Made by a program: the position numbers and the translations under genes. Below are positions 47,513-57,376 of a stretch of DNA of 64,000 nt, in pieces. The notes under the pieces were generated by a model. It did no database searches. It had not been told where the DNA came from and saw only the letters and a program-made list of their open reading frames with translations. This DNA comes from Stappia sp. 28M-7 (GTDB lineage: Bacteria; Pseudomonadota; Alphaproteobacteria; Rhizobiales; Stappiaceae), in the NCBI RefSeq assembly GCF_014252955.1, contig NZ_JACMIA010000001.1:2750258-2814257 (forward strand). The letters are read 5' to 3'. How positions within the stretch are numbered: the stretch's first letter is position 1; the number at the start of each line of letters is the position of its first letter.

Positions 47513-48040
47513 TCAGGGCGTAGCATCACCTGCAAATGCCACATCGGCGATCAGGCCGGGACCGGCAGGCTTGCCGGAGGCGCTGGCGATCTCGGCCAGC
47601 GAGGCGGAGGCGAGGTCGCCGTCCGGCGCCACCTGGTAGCCCTTTGCTGCAAGACGCTGCGCCAGGGACTGCGGCGTCAGCTCGAAGAGCGGGGCGACCT
47701 CGGCGACGGTGCCGTTCTCGATCGCCGACAGAGCGGCGCGCATCGGGTTGCCGCCGCTGGCACCCGCCGTCAGCGCCGGGACGGCGAAGGCCAGCGAGGC
47801 AGCGATGCCGATGACAGCGGGAACGAGAAGCTGGCGGCGCTTCAGATAGCCGGACAAGCCCGGCCAGTTGCGCCACAGATGCACGACGACGGGCGCGAGC
47901 AGCACCATGGAAAGCCATTCGTGCATGCCATGGAAGGCGGCGGAGCCCCAGTGGAAGAACAGGGCGACGCCGGACACGGCGGAGACGGCGAAAAGAACGA
48001 TGGTGAAAGTGGTTCCGTGGGTTTTCAGGACGCGAAGCAT
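47513..48040 (-). CDS. DUF4405 membrane protein
   Basis: A 175-residue protein. Three hydrophobic segments are visible: FTIVLFAVSAVSGVALFF, EWLSMVLLAPVVVHLW and LLVPAVIGIAASLAFAVPALT. Histidines in FHWGSAAFHGMHEW and VVHLW resemble the heme-ligand pattern of small cytochrome b-like proteins in the DUF4405 family. The C-terminal ~70 residues (NPMRAALSAIENGTVAEVAPLFELTPQSLAQRLAAKG) form a small soluble domain, perhaps periplasmic, of a type found in some periplasmic redox partners. Function unknown. The ATG at 48040 starts MLRVLKTHGTTF. It stands alone between rne and a repeat-rich gap. Confidence 0.78.
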   Translation of the reverse strand: MLRVLKTHGTTFTIVLFAVSAVSGVALFFHWGSAAFHGMHEWLSMVLLAPVVVHLWRNWPGLSGYLKRRQLLVPAVIGIAASLAFAVPALTAGASGGNPMRAALSAIENGTVAEVAPLFELTPQSLAQRLAAKGYQVAPDGDLASASLAEIASASGKPAGPGLIADVAFAGDATP

Positions 48041-48239
48041 GTTGCTCTCCGAACTGGTCTGCCTCCTCTGCGCCAAGGCGTGGCAGAGGCACGGGACGCC
48101 GGCAACAGGCAAGCTGTAACGGTCTGTCGCAAGGCCCTCGCCCGCGACAGATACGGACAGTTTTGGCGGGCGGAGGTGGTGCGCAAGCGGTACCCCAGCT
48201 TCGACGCGGGGCGCGCGCGGCAACGCCGGGGCTTGAATA

Positions 48240-48295
48240 GAACCGTTCGGGATTACTGGATCCCGGTCTTCGACTGCGCCGAAACCGGGACGACA
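48240..48295. repeat. Palindromic intergenic repeat, copy 1
   Basis: A 56-base element containing the hairpin CCCGGTCTTCG...GCGCCGAAACCGGG. It matches copy 2 at 48655-48710 in 52 of 56 positions. Similar short palindromic repeats are widespread in alphaproteobacterial intergenic DNA. Confidence 0.8.
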
Positions 48296-48548
48296 GCCTG
48301 AGCGCGGGTTTGCGCGGGCGCGTCCTCGCAACCGCTCTGGGAACCAATGGGCCCCGGATCTCGCGATGCTCGTCCGGGGTGACGGCGGAGTGTGACGTAA
48401 CGGCAGAGGGCGGAGTGACGGCAGAGGGGATGCGGGGCCGCGCCTCCTTCTCGGAGGTCATCCCGGCCGCAGGCGAAGCCGGAGAGCCGGGACCCATTTG
48501 CAACTTCAGCGGGGGTGAGGCGAGAGCCCGCCGCCACCTCCACCGCTG

Positions 48549-48584
48549 TCATACCTGCGAAGGCAGGTATCCAGTATCCGCCGG
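48549..48584. repeat. Small palindromic repeat-like element
   Basis: Contains TACCTGC-GAA-GGCAGGTA and resembles the TCATACCTGCGAAGGCAGG type of dispersed repeat. The surrounding gap 48041-48771 also holds GTCATCCCGGCCGCAGGCGA and GCAGAGGG... repeats and no gene I can support. Confidence 0.55.
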
Positions 48585-48654
48585 AGCACGCGATAGCGCA
48601 AAGGCGTCTTCCACCATGGCGATACTCGCTCGCGGCAATTCCGAGGTCCGAGCC

Positions 48655-48710
48655 GAACCGTTCGGGGGTACTGGATCCCGGTCTTCGGCTGCGCCGAAAC
48701 CGGGATGACA
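48655..48710. repeat. Palindromic intergenic repeat, copy 2
   Basis: Second copy of the 56-base element at 48240-48295, same orientation. Similarity extends about 25 bases to the left in weaker form (CGCGGCAA...). Confidence 0.8.
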
Positions 48711-48771
48711 CTCTGTGTATGAGGTTAGCGCGGGCGTACCCCCGCCACCGCTCCAGGAACGAAGGAGCCCC

Positions 48772-49932
48772 TCACCCCGCCTTTGGCAGCCAGTCGGCGA
48801 GCCGTTCGACGGCCTCGGCGATGACCGCGTGATCGCCGGCGAAGGAAAAGCGCATGTAGGAGCGGCCGTTGACCGGATCGAAGTCCGGGCCGGGCGTCGC
48901 CGCGATGCCGGCTTCCTCCAGCAGACGCGAGGCGAAGGCCAGGCTGTCATTGGCGAAGGGGCGAATGCCGGCATAGAGGTAGAAGGCGCCGTCGACGGGG
49001 AGCAGCTCGGTGAAGCCGAGCTGCGGCATGCGCTCCAGCAGCAGCGCGCGGTTGCGGGCATAGCCGGCCTTCACCGCCTCCAGTTCGTCGCGCGCATCGA
49101 AGGCGGCGGCTGCCGCCCGCTGCGACAGTTCCGGCGGCGAGATGTAGAGGCTCTGGGCGATGCGCTCGACCGGGCGCACCAGGTCCTCCGGCAGCACCAT
49201 CCAGCCGATGCGCCAGCCGGTCATGCAGTAGTATTTGGAGAAGCTGTTGATGACGATGGCCTTGTCGGTGAAGGAGAGCGCCGTCTCCTGCTCGCCGTCG
49301 AAAACCAGGCCATGATAGATCTCGTCGGAGATGAAGCGGATATCGAGTGCCTCGCAGGCATCGCTCAAGGCCTTGAGCGCCTGCGGCGTCATCATCGTGC
49401 CGGTGGGATTGGCCGGCGATGCGACCAGCACGCCCTTGAGCGGCGCCTCGCGGTGGGCCGCCTCGAGCAGCTCCGGCGTCAGGGCCCAGCGGGTGTCGGC
49501 GCCGACCTCGATCTCGACCGGCACCAGCCCCAGCGCCTTGAGGATGTTGCGATAGGCGGGATAGCCCGGCGCGGTGATCGCCACCCGGTCGCCGACATCG
49601 AAGGCGGCGAGGAAGGCGAGGTTGAAGCCCGCCGAAGAGCCGGTGGTGGCGACGATCCGCGACAGCGGCACGTCGAGCCCGTGGGTGTCGCGATAATAGC
49701 CGGCGATCGCCTGCCGCAAGCCGAGCAGCCCGCGCGCCTCGGTATAGCCGATGCGCCCGCCCTCCAGCGCCGCACGGGCCGCCGCAAGCACCGGCGCGGG
49801 CGCCGATGCGCCCGGCTGGCCGACCTCCATGTGCAGGATGCGCCGGCCCTCCGCCTCCAGGGTGTTGGCGCGCGAGAGCACGTCCATCGCAAGGAACGGC
49901 TCGACTTCTGACCGGCGGGAAGGATGCGACAT
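48772..49932 (-). CDS. Class I/II pyridoxal-phosphate aminotransferase
   Basis: A 386-residue fold-type I aminotransferase. The Schiff-base lysine is in INSFSKYYCMTGWRIGW; PGYPAYRNILKAL, VASPANPTGTMM and FISDEIYHGLVFDGE are the cofactor and substrate blocks, and the C-terminal Arg is in SYMRFSFAG. The substrate amino acid cannot be assigned; similar proteins are aspartate, alanine or tyrosine aminotransferases. The ATG at 49932 (MSHPSRRSEVEPF) is the family start; 43 extra codons upstream are unlike the family. It is divergent from the M48 gene, with a 245-base gap. Confidence 0.9.
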   Translation of the reverse strand: MSHPSRRSEVEPFLAMDVLSRANTLEAEGRRILHMEVGQPGASAPAPVLAAARAALEGGRIGYTEARGLLGLRQAIAGYYRDTHGLDVPLSRIVATTGSSAGFNLAFLAAFDVGDRVAITAPGYPAYRNILKALGLVPVEIEVGADTRWALTPELLEAAHREAPLKGVLVASPANPTGTMMTPQALKALSDACEALDIRFISDEIYHGLVFDGEQETALSFTDKAIVINSFSKYYCMTGWRIGWMVLPEDLVRPVERIAQSLYISPPELSQRAAAAAFDARDELEAVKAGYARNRALLLERMPQLGFTELLPVDGAFYLYAGIRPFANDSLAFASRLLEEAGIAATPGPDFDPVNGRSYMRFSFAGDHAVIAEAVERLADWLPKAG

Positions 49933-50177
49933 GAAAAACGTCCTGTGTTCGGTCTTGACGGCAATCTGCGGCAAAGCCGCCCCGCCTGCCCATCTCGCGC
50001 CGCATTTGCCGCGTCTAGACGAAAGCCAAGGGGCCTGGCGGAGCGGTTGACCGCCCTTCACCGGCTCCCTACCCTTCGCGCGCGCCGCTGTCGAGGCTCG
50101 GCATGTACCGGGGCGGGATTTTGCCCGTGGACCCGGGCGCGGCGCGACAGGTCAAGAGAACAGGCAAGAGGCAGAAG

Positions 50178-51635
50178 ATGGGGTCCTTCCGCTCGCTCGA
50201 CCGATCCGCCGCAGGATCGCTCGCGGCCCGCCGTGCAGACGCGGCGCCCTCCACGCGCACGCTGGCGCGCCGGACGGCGACGCTGGTGATGGCCGGCGTG
50301 CTGGCGCTCGGGCCGATGGGGACGGCCGTGCACGCGCAAGGCGGCATCCCGCTGGTGCGCGACGCGGAGACCGAAGCCTTGATGCGCGACTATGCCGGGC
50401 CGATCTTCGACGCGGCCGGCATCGCCCGCCAGCAGGTCGATATCGTCCTGGTCAACCGCAATGACTTCAACGCCTTCGTCGCCGACGCCCGCCGCATCTT
50501 CATCAATGTCGGCGTGATCACCGATGCGGAAACGCCCGGCGAGGTGATCGGCGTGCTGGCGCACGAGACCGGCCACATCACCGGCAACCACCTGGTGCGG
50601 CTGCGCCAGGCGCTGGCCAATGCCCAGATCATCGCCGTGATCGGCGCGGTGCTGGGCGCGGGCGCCGTCGTCGCCGGCTCCAGCTCTGGTTCCAGCGGCG
50701 TCGCGCAAGGCGGCGCCGGCGCGCTGACCGCCGGTGCGGGCCTCGCCCAACGCTCGCTGCTCGCCTATCGGCGCGGCGAGGAATCGATTGCCGACCGAGC
50801 CGCCCTCACCTTCCTGCAGAAGACCCGCCAGTCGGCGCGCGGCATGCTGAAGACCTTCGCCCGCTTCGCCGACCAGACCCTGTTCTCGGCGCAGTACACC
50901 GATCCTTACGCGCAGAGCCACCCGATGCCGCGCGAGCGGCTGACCCAGCTGGAGACGGTGGCCCGCCAGAGCCCGTACTGGGACGCGCCGGAAGACCCGC
51001 AGCTGCAGGCCCGCCACGACATGGTGCGCGCCAAGCTGATCGCCTTCACCGCCCATCCGAACACGGTGGCACGCGACTACCCGCGCTCCGACAGCTCGCT
51101 GCCGGCCGAATACGCGCGGGCCGTGGTCACCATGCGCACCCGCAGCCGCAAGGAAGCGGTGGCAGCCATCGACAAGCTGATCCGCCGGCAGCCGGACAAT
51201 CCCTATTTCCACGAGCTGAAAGGCCAGGCGCTGCTGGAATCGGGCAATCCGAAAGCGGCGATCGCCCCGTTCCGCCAGGCCCTGAGCCTGCGCCCGCGCG
51301 AGGCGCAGTTCCAGATCTGGCTGGGCTTCGCGCTGGTGGCGGCGAACGACAATTCGCTGCTGCCGGAGGCCGAGAAGATCCTCAAGGCCGGCCTGCAGGT
51401 GGACGAGAACTCGCCCATCGGCTACTCGCAGCTGGCCATCGCGCTCGGGCGCCAGGGCAAGACGGCGGAGGCGGACGTGGCGACCGCGCGCGGCCTGATG
51501 GCACGCGGGGATTTCGAGGCTGCCAGGCGCTACGCCGCCCGTGCACAAAAAAATTTGAAGCGGGGCACGCCCGCATGGCTGCAAGCCGATGATATCGTAT
51601 CCTATAAACCCCCGAAGCTCCCCGGACGGTCGTGA
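50178..51635 (+). CDS. M48 family periplasmic metallopeptidase with TPR repeats (BepA-like)
   Basis: A 485-residue protein. It has a signal segment (ATLVMAGVLALGPMGTAVHAQ), then an M48 domain with the HETGH zinc site (about 131) and a downstream Glu in GEESIADRAAL, then tetratricopeptide repeats (about 310-460, NPYFHELKGQALLESGNPKAAI; EKILKAGLQVDENSPIGYSQLAIALGRQG). E. coli BepA with this layout assists LptD assembly and degrades misfolded LptD, so a role in the envelope quality control of this genome is plausible, as an inference. I chose ATG 50178 (AGAGGC upstream); a longer start at 50103 lacks one. The DsbA-like gene follows after 58 bases. Confidence 0.88.
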   Translation: MGSFRSLDRSAAGSLAARRADAAPSTRTLARRTATLVMAGVLALGPMGTAVHAQGGIPLVRDAETEALMRDYAGPIFDAAGIARQQVDIVLVNRNDFNAFVADARRIFINVGVITDAETPGEVIGVLAHETGHITGNHLVRLRQALANAQIIAVIGAVLGAGAVVAGSSSGSSGVAQGGAGALTAGAGLAQRSLLAYRRGEESIADRAALTFLQKTRQSARGMLKTFARFADQTLFSAQYTDPYAQSHPMPRERLTQLETVARQSPYWDAPEDPQLQARHDMVRAKLIAFTAHPNTVARDYPRSDSSLPAEYARAVVTMRTRSRKEAVAAIDKLIRRQPDNPYFHELKGQALLESGNPKAAIAPFRQALSLRPREAQFQIWLGFALVAANDNSLLPEAEKILKAGLQVDENSPIGYSQLAIALGRQGKTAEADVATARGLMARGDFEAARRYAARAQKNLKRGTPAWLQADDIVSYKPPKLPGRS

Positions 51636-51693
51636 CCGCGCCGCAAGGATGCAAGGCACTCACGCCGGCAGGGCCCGGCCGCTGGAGACCCGA

Positions 51694-52446
51694 ATGAAGA
51701 AACTCGTACTGGCCGCCGCCGCGATGCTGGCGATTCTCATGTCGCCGATGGCGCTCGCCCAGGACACGCCGCTGAAGCGCGGCGACGTCGAGACCATCGT
51801 GCGCGAGTACCTGATCCAGAACCCGGAAGTGATCCGCGAGGCGCTGGAGGAGCTGGAGCGCCGCGAGGTCGCCGCCGCCAACAAGGCCCGCTCCGACGCG
51901 CTGTCGAGCGTTGCCGACATCCTGTTCGATTCCACCCGCCAGGTGGAGCTCGGCAACCGCGAGGGCGACGTCACGCTGGTCGAGTTCTTCGACTACAATT
52001 GCGGCTACTGCAAGCGGGCCATGGCCGACATGGAGCGCCTGCTGGAAGAAGACGACAAGCTGCGCATCGTCCTGAAGGAATTCCCGGTTCTGGGACAGGG
52101 CTCGGTCGAGGCGGCGCAGGTCGCGGTCGCGGTCAACATGGTCGCGCCGGAGAAGTACCACGACTTCCACCGCGAGCTGATGGGCCTGCGCGGCCAGGCC
52201 AACAAGGCGGCGGCGCTGGCCGCGGCCAAGACCGCGGGCATCGACACGGCCAAGGTCGAGGAGACGCTGGGCAAGAGCGAGGTGAACACCGCCATCGAGG
52301 AGGTCTACATGCTCGCCAACCGGCTCGGCCTGACCGGCACCCCGTCCTATGTGATCGGCGACGAGGTGGTGATGGGCGCGGTCGGCTACGACCAGCTCAA
52401 GGGCAAGATCTCGGCCATGCGCAATTGCGGCCAGGCGACCTGCTGA
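51694..52446 (+). CDS. DsbA/Com1-type periplasmic thioredoxin-fold protein
   Basis: A 250-residue protein with a signal peptide (MKKLVLAAAAMLAILMSPMALAQ). A helical N-terminal part (EALEELERREVAAANKARSD) may form a coiled coil for oligomerisation. The thioredoxin domain has active-site CGYC at about residue 103 (FFDYNCGYCKRAM) and the cis-proline TPSYVIGD. This is the DsbA/Com1 family, which oxidises or shuffles disulfides of exported proteins; the helical extension resembles the ScsC-like isomerase type. Two further Cys lie at the extreme C-terminus (NCGQATC). It follows the M48 gene, suggesting shared envelope quality-control duty. Confidence 0.88.
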   Translation: MKKLVLAAAAMLAILMSPMALAQDTPLKRGDVETIVREYLIQNPEVIREALEELERREVAAANKARSDALSSVADILFDSTRQVELGNREGDVTLVEFFDYNCGYCKRAMADMERLLEEDDKLRIVLKEFPVLGQGSVEAAQVAVAVNMVAPEKYHDFHRELMGLRGQANKAAALAAAKTAGIDTAKVEETLGKSEVNTAIEEVYMLANRLGLTGTPSYVIGDEVVMGAVGYDQLKGKISAMRNCGQATC

Positions 52447-52696
52447 CCTTGTGGGCAAAGGCGCCAAGCGGTCCCGGCAACGGGGCCGCGCCCTGCCCTG
52501 CGGGCGGTGCCCGCGCACAGCCGAGCGGCAAGATCAGGTCTTTTCCTCATCCGCGCGAGTGCCTATAAGAGGCGAGGTATCGTGACGCGGCGCCAGGATG
52601 CGGCGCGTCGCCCCTTGTCGGGCTCCAGCGCCACGTTCCGGAGGCCGGACTTCCCGGTTCCGGAAGATCCGCGCCGGGACCCTTGAAGAGGATTGC

Positions 52697-53137
52697 ATGT
52701 CCGCCTCGATCTATGTCCTCAACGGACCGAACCTCAACCGGCTCGGAACCCGGGAGCCTTCCACCTACGGAACGGCGACGCTGGCCGATATCGAGCGGCT
52801 GTGCCGCGATGTCGGCGAGGATCTCGATCTGGACATCGAGTTCCGCCAGTCCAACCACGAGGGCGTGCTGGTCGACTGGATCCAGGAGGCGGGCGACGTC
52901 GCCCAGGGCCTGGTGATCAACCCGGCGGCCTATACCCATACCTCGGTGGCGCTTCACGACGCGATCCGGGCGGCACAGATCCCGACCGTCGAGGTCCATC
53001 TGTCCAACGTCCACGCACGCGAGGCGTTTCGCCACCGCTCCTACGTTTCGCCGGTCGCGCTCGGCGTGATCTGCGGCTTCGGCCCGACGGGCTACCGGCT
53101 GGCGCTGGAAGCGCTGTCGACCGTCATCAGGCCATGA
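52697..53137 (+). CDS. aroQ: 3-dehydroquinate dehydratase, type II
   Basis: Third step of the shikimate pathway. The 146-residue dodecameric type is recognisable from [19 protein letters not shown] (catalytic Tyr), the EFRQSNHEG block, [17 protein letters not shown] and the catalytic His in [22 protein letters not shown] precedes the ATG. It is followed by accB after 50 bases, the usual alphaproteobacterial order. Confidence 0.97.
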   Translation: MSASIYVLNGPNLNRLGTREPSTYGTATLADIERLCRDVGEDLDLDIEFRQSNHEGVLVDWIQEAGDVAQGLVINPAAYTHTSVALHDAIRAAQIPTVEVHLSNVHAREAFRHRSYVSPVALGVICGFGPTGYRLALEALSTVIRP

Positions 53138-53187
53138 CCTGCGGGCGCATGACGCCCGAACAACCACGAAAAGATCAAGACAAGCCC

Positions 53188-53640
53188 ATGTCGGAAAAGA
53201 AAAACCAGCTCGACCAGGACCTGATTCGCCAGCTCGCCGCGCTGCTCGACGAGACCAATCTGACCGAGATCGAGCTCGAGCGGGACGACTTCCGCGTCCG
53301 CGTCGCCCGTCAGGTCACCGTCGAGGCCCCGGTCTCCATCGGCCGCGCCGCAGCTCCCGCAGCCGCCGCGCCCGCACCGGTCGCCGCCGCCGAGGCCGCG
53401 AACCATCCCGGCGCCGTGACCTCGCCGATGGTCGGCACCGCCTACCGCTCGCCGGAGCCGGGCGCGCGCGCCTTCGTCGAGGTCGGCGACACGGTTGCCG
53501 CCGGCGACACGCTGCTCATCGTCGAGGCGATGAAGACCATGAACCAGATCCCGGCGCCGCGCGCCGGACGGGTAACCGCGATCCTCGTCGAAGACGGCCA
53601 GCCCGTGGAGTACGGCGAGCCCCTCGTCGTCGTCGAGTGA
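53188..53640 (+). CDS. accB: Biotin carboxyl carrier protein of acetyl-CoA carboxylase
   Basis: Carries biotin between the carboxylase AccC and the carboxyltransferase AccAD. The 150 residues start [24 protein letters not shown]; after an Ala/Pro-rich flexible linker (about 57-70) is the biotinyl domain with the biotinylated Lys in VEAMKTMNQ and the family thumb around [10 protein letters not shown]. Its stop overlaps a GTG in the accC leader (GTGA), but the accC start is more likely 15 bases further on. Confidence 0.97.
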   Translation: MSEKKNQLDQDLIRQLAALLDETNLTEIELERDDFRVRVARQVTVEAPVSIGRAAAPAAAAPAPVAAAEAANHPGAVTSPMVGTAYRSPEPGARAFVEVGDTVAAGDTLLIVEAMKTMNQIPAPRAGRVTAILVEDGQPVEYGEPLVVVE

Positions 53641-53654
53641 CGGGGACCGAGCCC

Positions 53655-55004
53655 ATGTTCTCCAAGATCCTGATCGCCAATCGGGGCGAGATCGCGCTGC
53701 GGGTCCTGCGCGCGTGCAAGGAGCTTGGCATCCAGACGGTGGCCGTGCACTCGACCGCCGATGCCGATGCCATGCATGTGCGCCTTGCCGACGAGAGCGT
53801 CTGCATCGGCCCGCCGCCGGCACGCGACAGCTACCTCAACATCCCGCAGCTGCTGGCCGCCTGCGAGATCACCGGTGCCGACGCGGTCCACCCCGGCTAC
53901 GGCTTCCTGTCCGAAAACGCCCGCTTCGCGGAGATCCTGGAGGCGCACAACATCGCCTTCATCGGCCCGACCGCCGAGCATATCCGCATCATGGGCGACA
54001 AGATCGCTGCCAAGCAGACCGCGATGGAGCTGGGCATCCCGGTGGTTCCGGGCTCCGACGGCGCGGTGACGCCGAGCGACGATGCCCATGCGATCGCCCG
54101 CGAGATCGGCTATCCGGTGCTGGTCAAGGCCGCCGCCGGCGGCGGCGGACGCGGCATGAAGGTGGCGCTCACCGAAAAGGACCTCGACACCGCGCTGTCG
54201 ACGGCCCGCTCGGAAGCCAAGGCCGCCTTCGGCGACGATGCGCTCTACATGGAGAAGTATCTCGGCAAGCCGCGCCACATCGAGATCCAGGTGCTGGGCG
54301 ACGGCCGGGGCAACGCGATCCATCTGGGCGAACGCGACTGCTCGCTGCAGCGCCGTCACCAGAAGGTGTGGGAGGAGGCTCCCTCCCCGGCTCTGAACGC
54401 GGCACAGCGCAAGGAGATCGGCGAGATCGTCGCCAATGCCATGCGCAAGCTGAAATACCGCGGCGTCGGCACGATCGAGTTCCTCTACGAAGAGGGCAAG
54501 TTCTACTTCATCGAGATGAACACCCGCCTGCAGGTGGAGCATCCGGTGACGGAGATGATCACCGGCATCGACCTGGTCAACGAGCAGATCCGCATCGCCT
54601 CGGGCGCCGAGCTGACGCTGCGCCAGGAGGACGTGCTGTTCGAGGGCCACGCCATCGAATGCCGCATCAACGCCGAGAACCCGCGCACCTTCGCGCCCTC
54701 GCCCGGCCAGATCAGCTACTACCACCCGCCCGGCGGCCTCGGCGTGCGCGTCGATTCCGGCGTCTATCAGGGCTACCGGATCCCGCCGCATTACGACAGC
54801 CTGATCGGCAAGCTGATCGTGCACGGCCGCAACCGGGTGGAGTGCATGATGCGGCTGCGGCGCTGCCTCGACGAGTTCGTCGTCGACGGCATCCAGTCGA
54901 CGATCCCGCTGTTCCGCGACCTGGTGGACAACCAGGACATCGCCAACGGCATGTACGACATCCACTGGCTCGAGAAGTATCTCGCCGCCAAGTCGGACGA
55001 CTGA
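53655..55004 (+). CDS. accC: Biotin carboxylase subunit of acetyl-CoA carboxylase
   Basis: ATP-dependent carboxylation of biotin on AccB, the first half-reaction of malonyl-CoA synthesis. The 449 residues equal the E. coli length. It begins [20 protein letters not shown], has the ATP-grasp glycine loop [14 protein letters not shown], the [21 protein letters not shown] block, and [17 protein letters not shown]. An in-frame GTG at 53637 overlapping the accB stop would add six residues; GGGGA suits ATG 53655. A GC hairpin follows. Confidence 0.97.
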   Translation: MFSKILIANRGEIALRVLRACKELGIQTVAVHSTADADAMHVRLADESVCIGPPPARDSYLNIPQLLAACEITGADAVHPGYGFLSENARFAEILEAHNIAFIGPTAEHIRIMGDKIAAKQTAMELGIPVVPGSDGAVTPSDDAHAIAREIGYPVLVKAAAGGGGRGMKVALTEKDLDTALSTARSEAKAAFGDDALYMEKYLGKPRHIEIQVLGDGRGNAIHLGERDCSLQRRHQKVWEEAPSPALNAAQRKEIGEIVANAMRKLKYRGVGTIEFLYEEGKFYFIEMNTRLQVEHPVTEMITGIDLVNEQIRIASGAELTLRQEDVLFEGHAIECRINAENPRTFAPSPGQISYYHPPGGLGVRVDSGVYQGYRIPPHYDSLIGKLIVHGRNRVECMMRLRRCLDEFVVDGIQSTIPLFRDLVDNQDIANGMYDIHWLEKYLAAKSDD

Positions 55005-55010
55005 CGGGAC

Positions 55011-55037
55011 GGACGGCGCCGGCAGCCGGCGCCGTCC
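55011..55037. promoter_or_regulatory. Very stable hairpin between accC and aat
   Basis: GGACGGCGCCGGC and GCCGGCGCCGTCC are complementary over 13 bases around one unpaired base. No T-run follows (CCCCC), so it is not a classical terminator; it may stabilise the accC 3' end or slow polymerase ahead of aat. Confidence 0.5.
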
Positions 55038-55087
55038 CCCCAACGTTTGCGGGCGCCCGCCTCGCGCGTCCGGCAGGAAAGGCAGCC

Positions 55088-55782
<695 letters not shown>

Positions 55783-55786
<4 letters not shown>

Positions 55787-56433
55787 ACCTCGAGCCCGAG
55801 CAGACGCGCGACCTCTTCGGCCAGCAGGCGCGTCTCGTCCGCGCCCTTGCCGCGCTGGTCCGTCTCAAGGATCGTCAGCCCCTCGCCCATCGAGGCGGCG
55901 AAGGCCGTGCGGTTGCCGAGCTGGGCCGAGGCAACGGTGAAGCCGTTCTCGTCGATCAGCCCCATCACCTCGGAGGTCAGCGCGGCGCGCGGCGGCACGC
56001 GGTTCAGCACCACGAGCGTGTCGGTGCCCTCGCGCCGGGCGATGTCGACCGTCTGGCCGGTGGCCCAAAGGTCGACCTGCGTCGGCTGCATCGGGATGAT
56101 CACGAGATCGGCGGCCTCGATGGCGGGACGCACATCGGAATCGGTCTTGGGCGGGGTGTCGAGGATGACGAGACCGTGGTCGCGGGCAAGCGAGCGAGCC
56201 TCGCGCCGGGCGCCCCAGCCGCTGGAGGTGCGGAAGGTCAGGCCTGTGGCCCCGTCGCCGAGCGCCTCCTCGCGGGTCTCGTACCAGGTGCCGAGCGACC
56301 CTTGCGGGTCGATGTCGACAACGGCGACCGGAAAGGCGCCGCGCGCGGCCAGCGCCACCGCAAGATGCGCCGCCAGCGTCGTCTTGCCCGAGCCGCCCTT
56401 TTGCTGTGCGACCGAAATGATACGCCCCGTCAT
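55783..56433 (-). CDS. Orphan ParA/MinD-superfamily ATPase
   Basis: A 216-residue deviant Walker ATPase. The motif [16 protein letters not shown] has the signature lysine; [17 protein letters not shown] and [15 protein letters not shown] follow (Walker A', B). Short stand-alone ParA proteins of this kind (the VirC1-like type) act in cargo positioning, but there is no parB next to it, so it is not a chromosome- or plasmid-partition pair by context. The longer open frame to 56517 starts without a family match; ATG 56433 begins [14 protein letters not shown]. Function unknown beyond ATPase family. Confidence 0.85.
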
Positions 56434-56666
56434 CGACTGCTCCCGCAGGTTGCGTTCCCGCTCGTGTTGTTTACGAGTGCTGCCCGCCATTGTTGCATTG
56501 CAAAAAATCAAAGACAATCGCCATCATCGTGGCCGCCGGCGCCAGCATGCGCAACAGGATGAGCGGGAGGCGGCGCCCTCCCCGCCAAGTCTGGACCGGA
56601 TGGGGCCGAGGGCGTAAACAGGGGCTCCCCGCTTTCCCGGGGCATTCCCTCAGCAGGAGATTTCCG

Positions 56667-57374
56667 GTGACCAACTACGTGATTGCGCCTCCTGCCGCGG
56701 CCGATGTCGCCGTAGAGGGAACGGATGCGCGCTTCCCCATCCGCCGGGTGTTCTGCGTCGGGCGCAACTATGCCGCCCATGCCCGCGAGATGGGCAAGGA
56801 CCCGGACCGGGAGCCGCCTTTCTTCTTCACCAAGCCGGCGGACGCGGTGTGCGATGCCGGCGGCACCATCCCCTACCCGCCGCTGACCAAGGACCTGCAT
56901 CACGAGGTCGAACTGGTGGTCGCCATCGGCCGCGGCGGGCGCAACATCGCGCCGGAGGATGCGGAAGGCCACATCTGGGGCTACGGCATCGGCATCGACC
57001 TGACGCGCCGCGACCTGCAGCAGCAGGCCAAGGACCTCGGCCGCCCCTGGGACTGGGGCAAGGCCTTCGACCGCTCCGCTCCCTGCTCGCCGCTGGTTCC
57101 GGCAAGCCGCATCGGCCACCCGACCAGCGGGCGCATCGCGTTGTCGGTGAACGGCGAGATCCGCCAGCAGGGCGACCTTGCCGACCAGATCTGGCCCGTC
57201 GCCGATATCGTCGCGATCTGCAGCGCCTCGGTGGAGCTGATGCCCGGCGACCTGATCTTCACCGGCACGCCGGCCGGCGTTGCCGCTCTGGTTCCCGGCG
57301 ACCGACTGGAGGGCGAAATCGAGGGCGTGGCACGGCTCAGCCTGACCATCGGCGAGCCGCAGGACCGGGGCTGA
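56667..57374 (+). CDS. Fumarylacetoacetate hydrolase-family protein
   Basis: A 235-residue single-domain FAH-family enzyme. The metal-binding motif is visible in LHHEVELVVAIGRG, and the VGRNYAAHAREMG, FFFTKPADAV and [27 protein letters not shown] blocks are typical. Members include acylpyruvate hydrolases (YcgM-like), oxaloacetate decarboxylases and 5-oxopent-3-ene decarboxylases; this size and the SRIGHP-type region favour an acylpyruvase or oxaloacetate-type enzyme, but the substrate is not fixed. A GTG start is chosen because AGGAGA sits seven bases upstream. plsC follows after two bases. Confidence 0.9.
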   Translation: MTNYVIAPPAAADVAVEGTDARFPIRRVFCVGRNYAAHAREMGKDPDREPPFFFTKPADAVCDAGGTIPYPPLTKDLHHEVELVVAIGRGGRNIAPEDAEGHIWGYGIGIDLTRRDLQQQAKDLGRPWDWGKAFDRSAPCSPLVPASRIGHPTSGRIALSVNGEIRQQGDLADQIWPVADIVAICSASVELMPGDLIFTGTPAGVAALVPGDRLEGEIEGVARLSLTIGEPQDRG

Positions 57375-57376
57375 CG

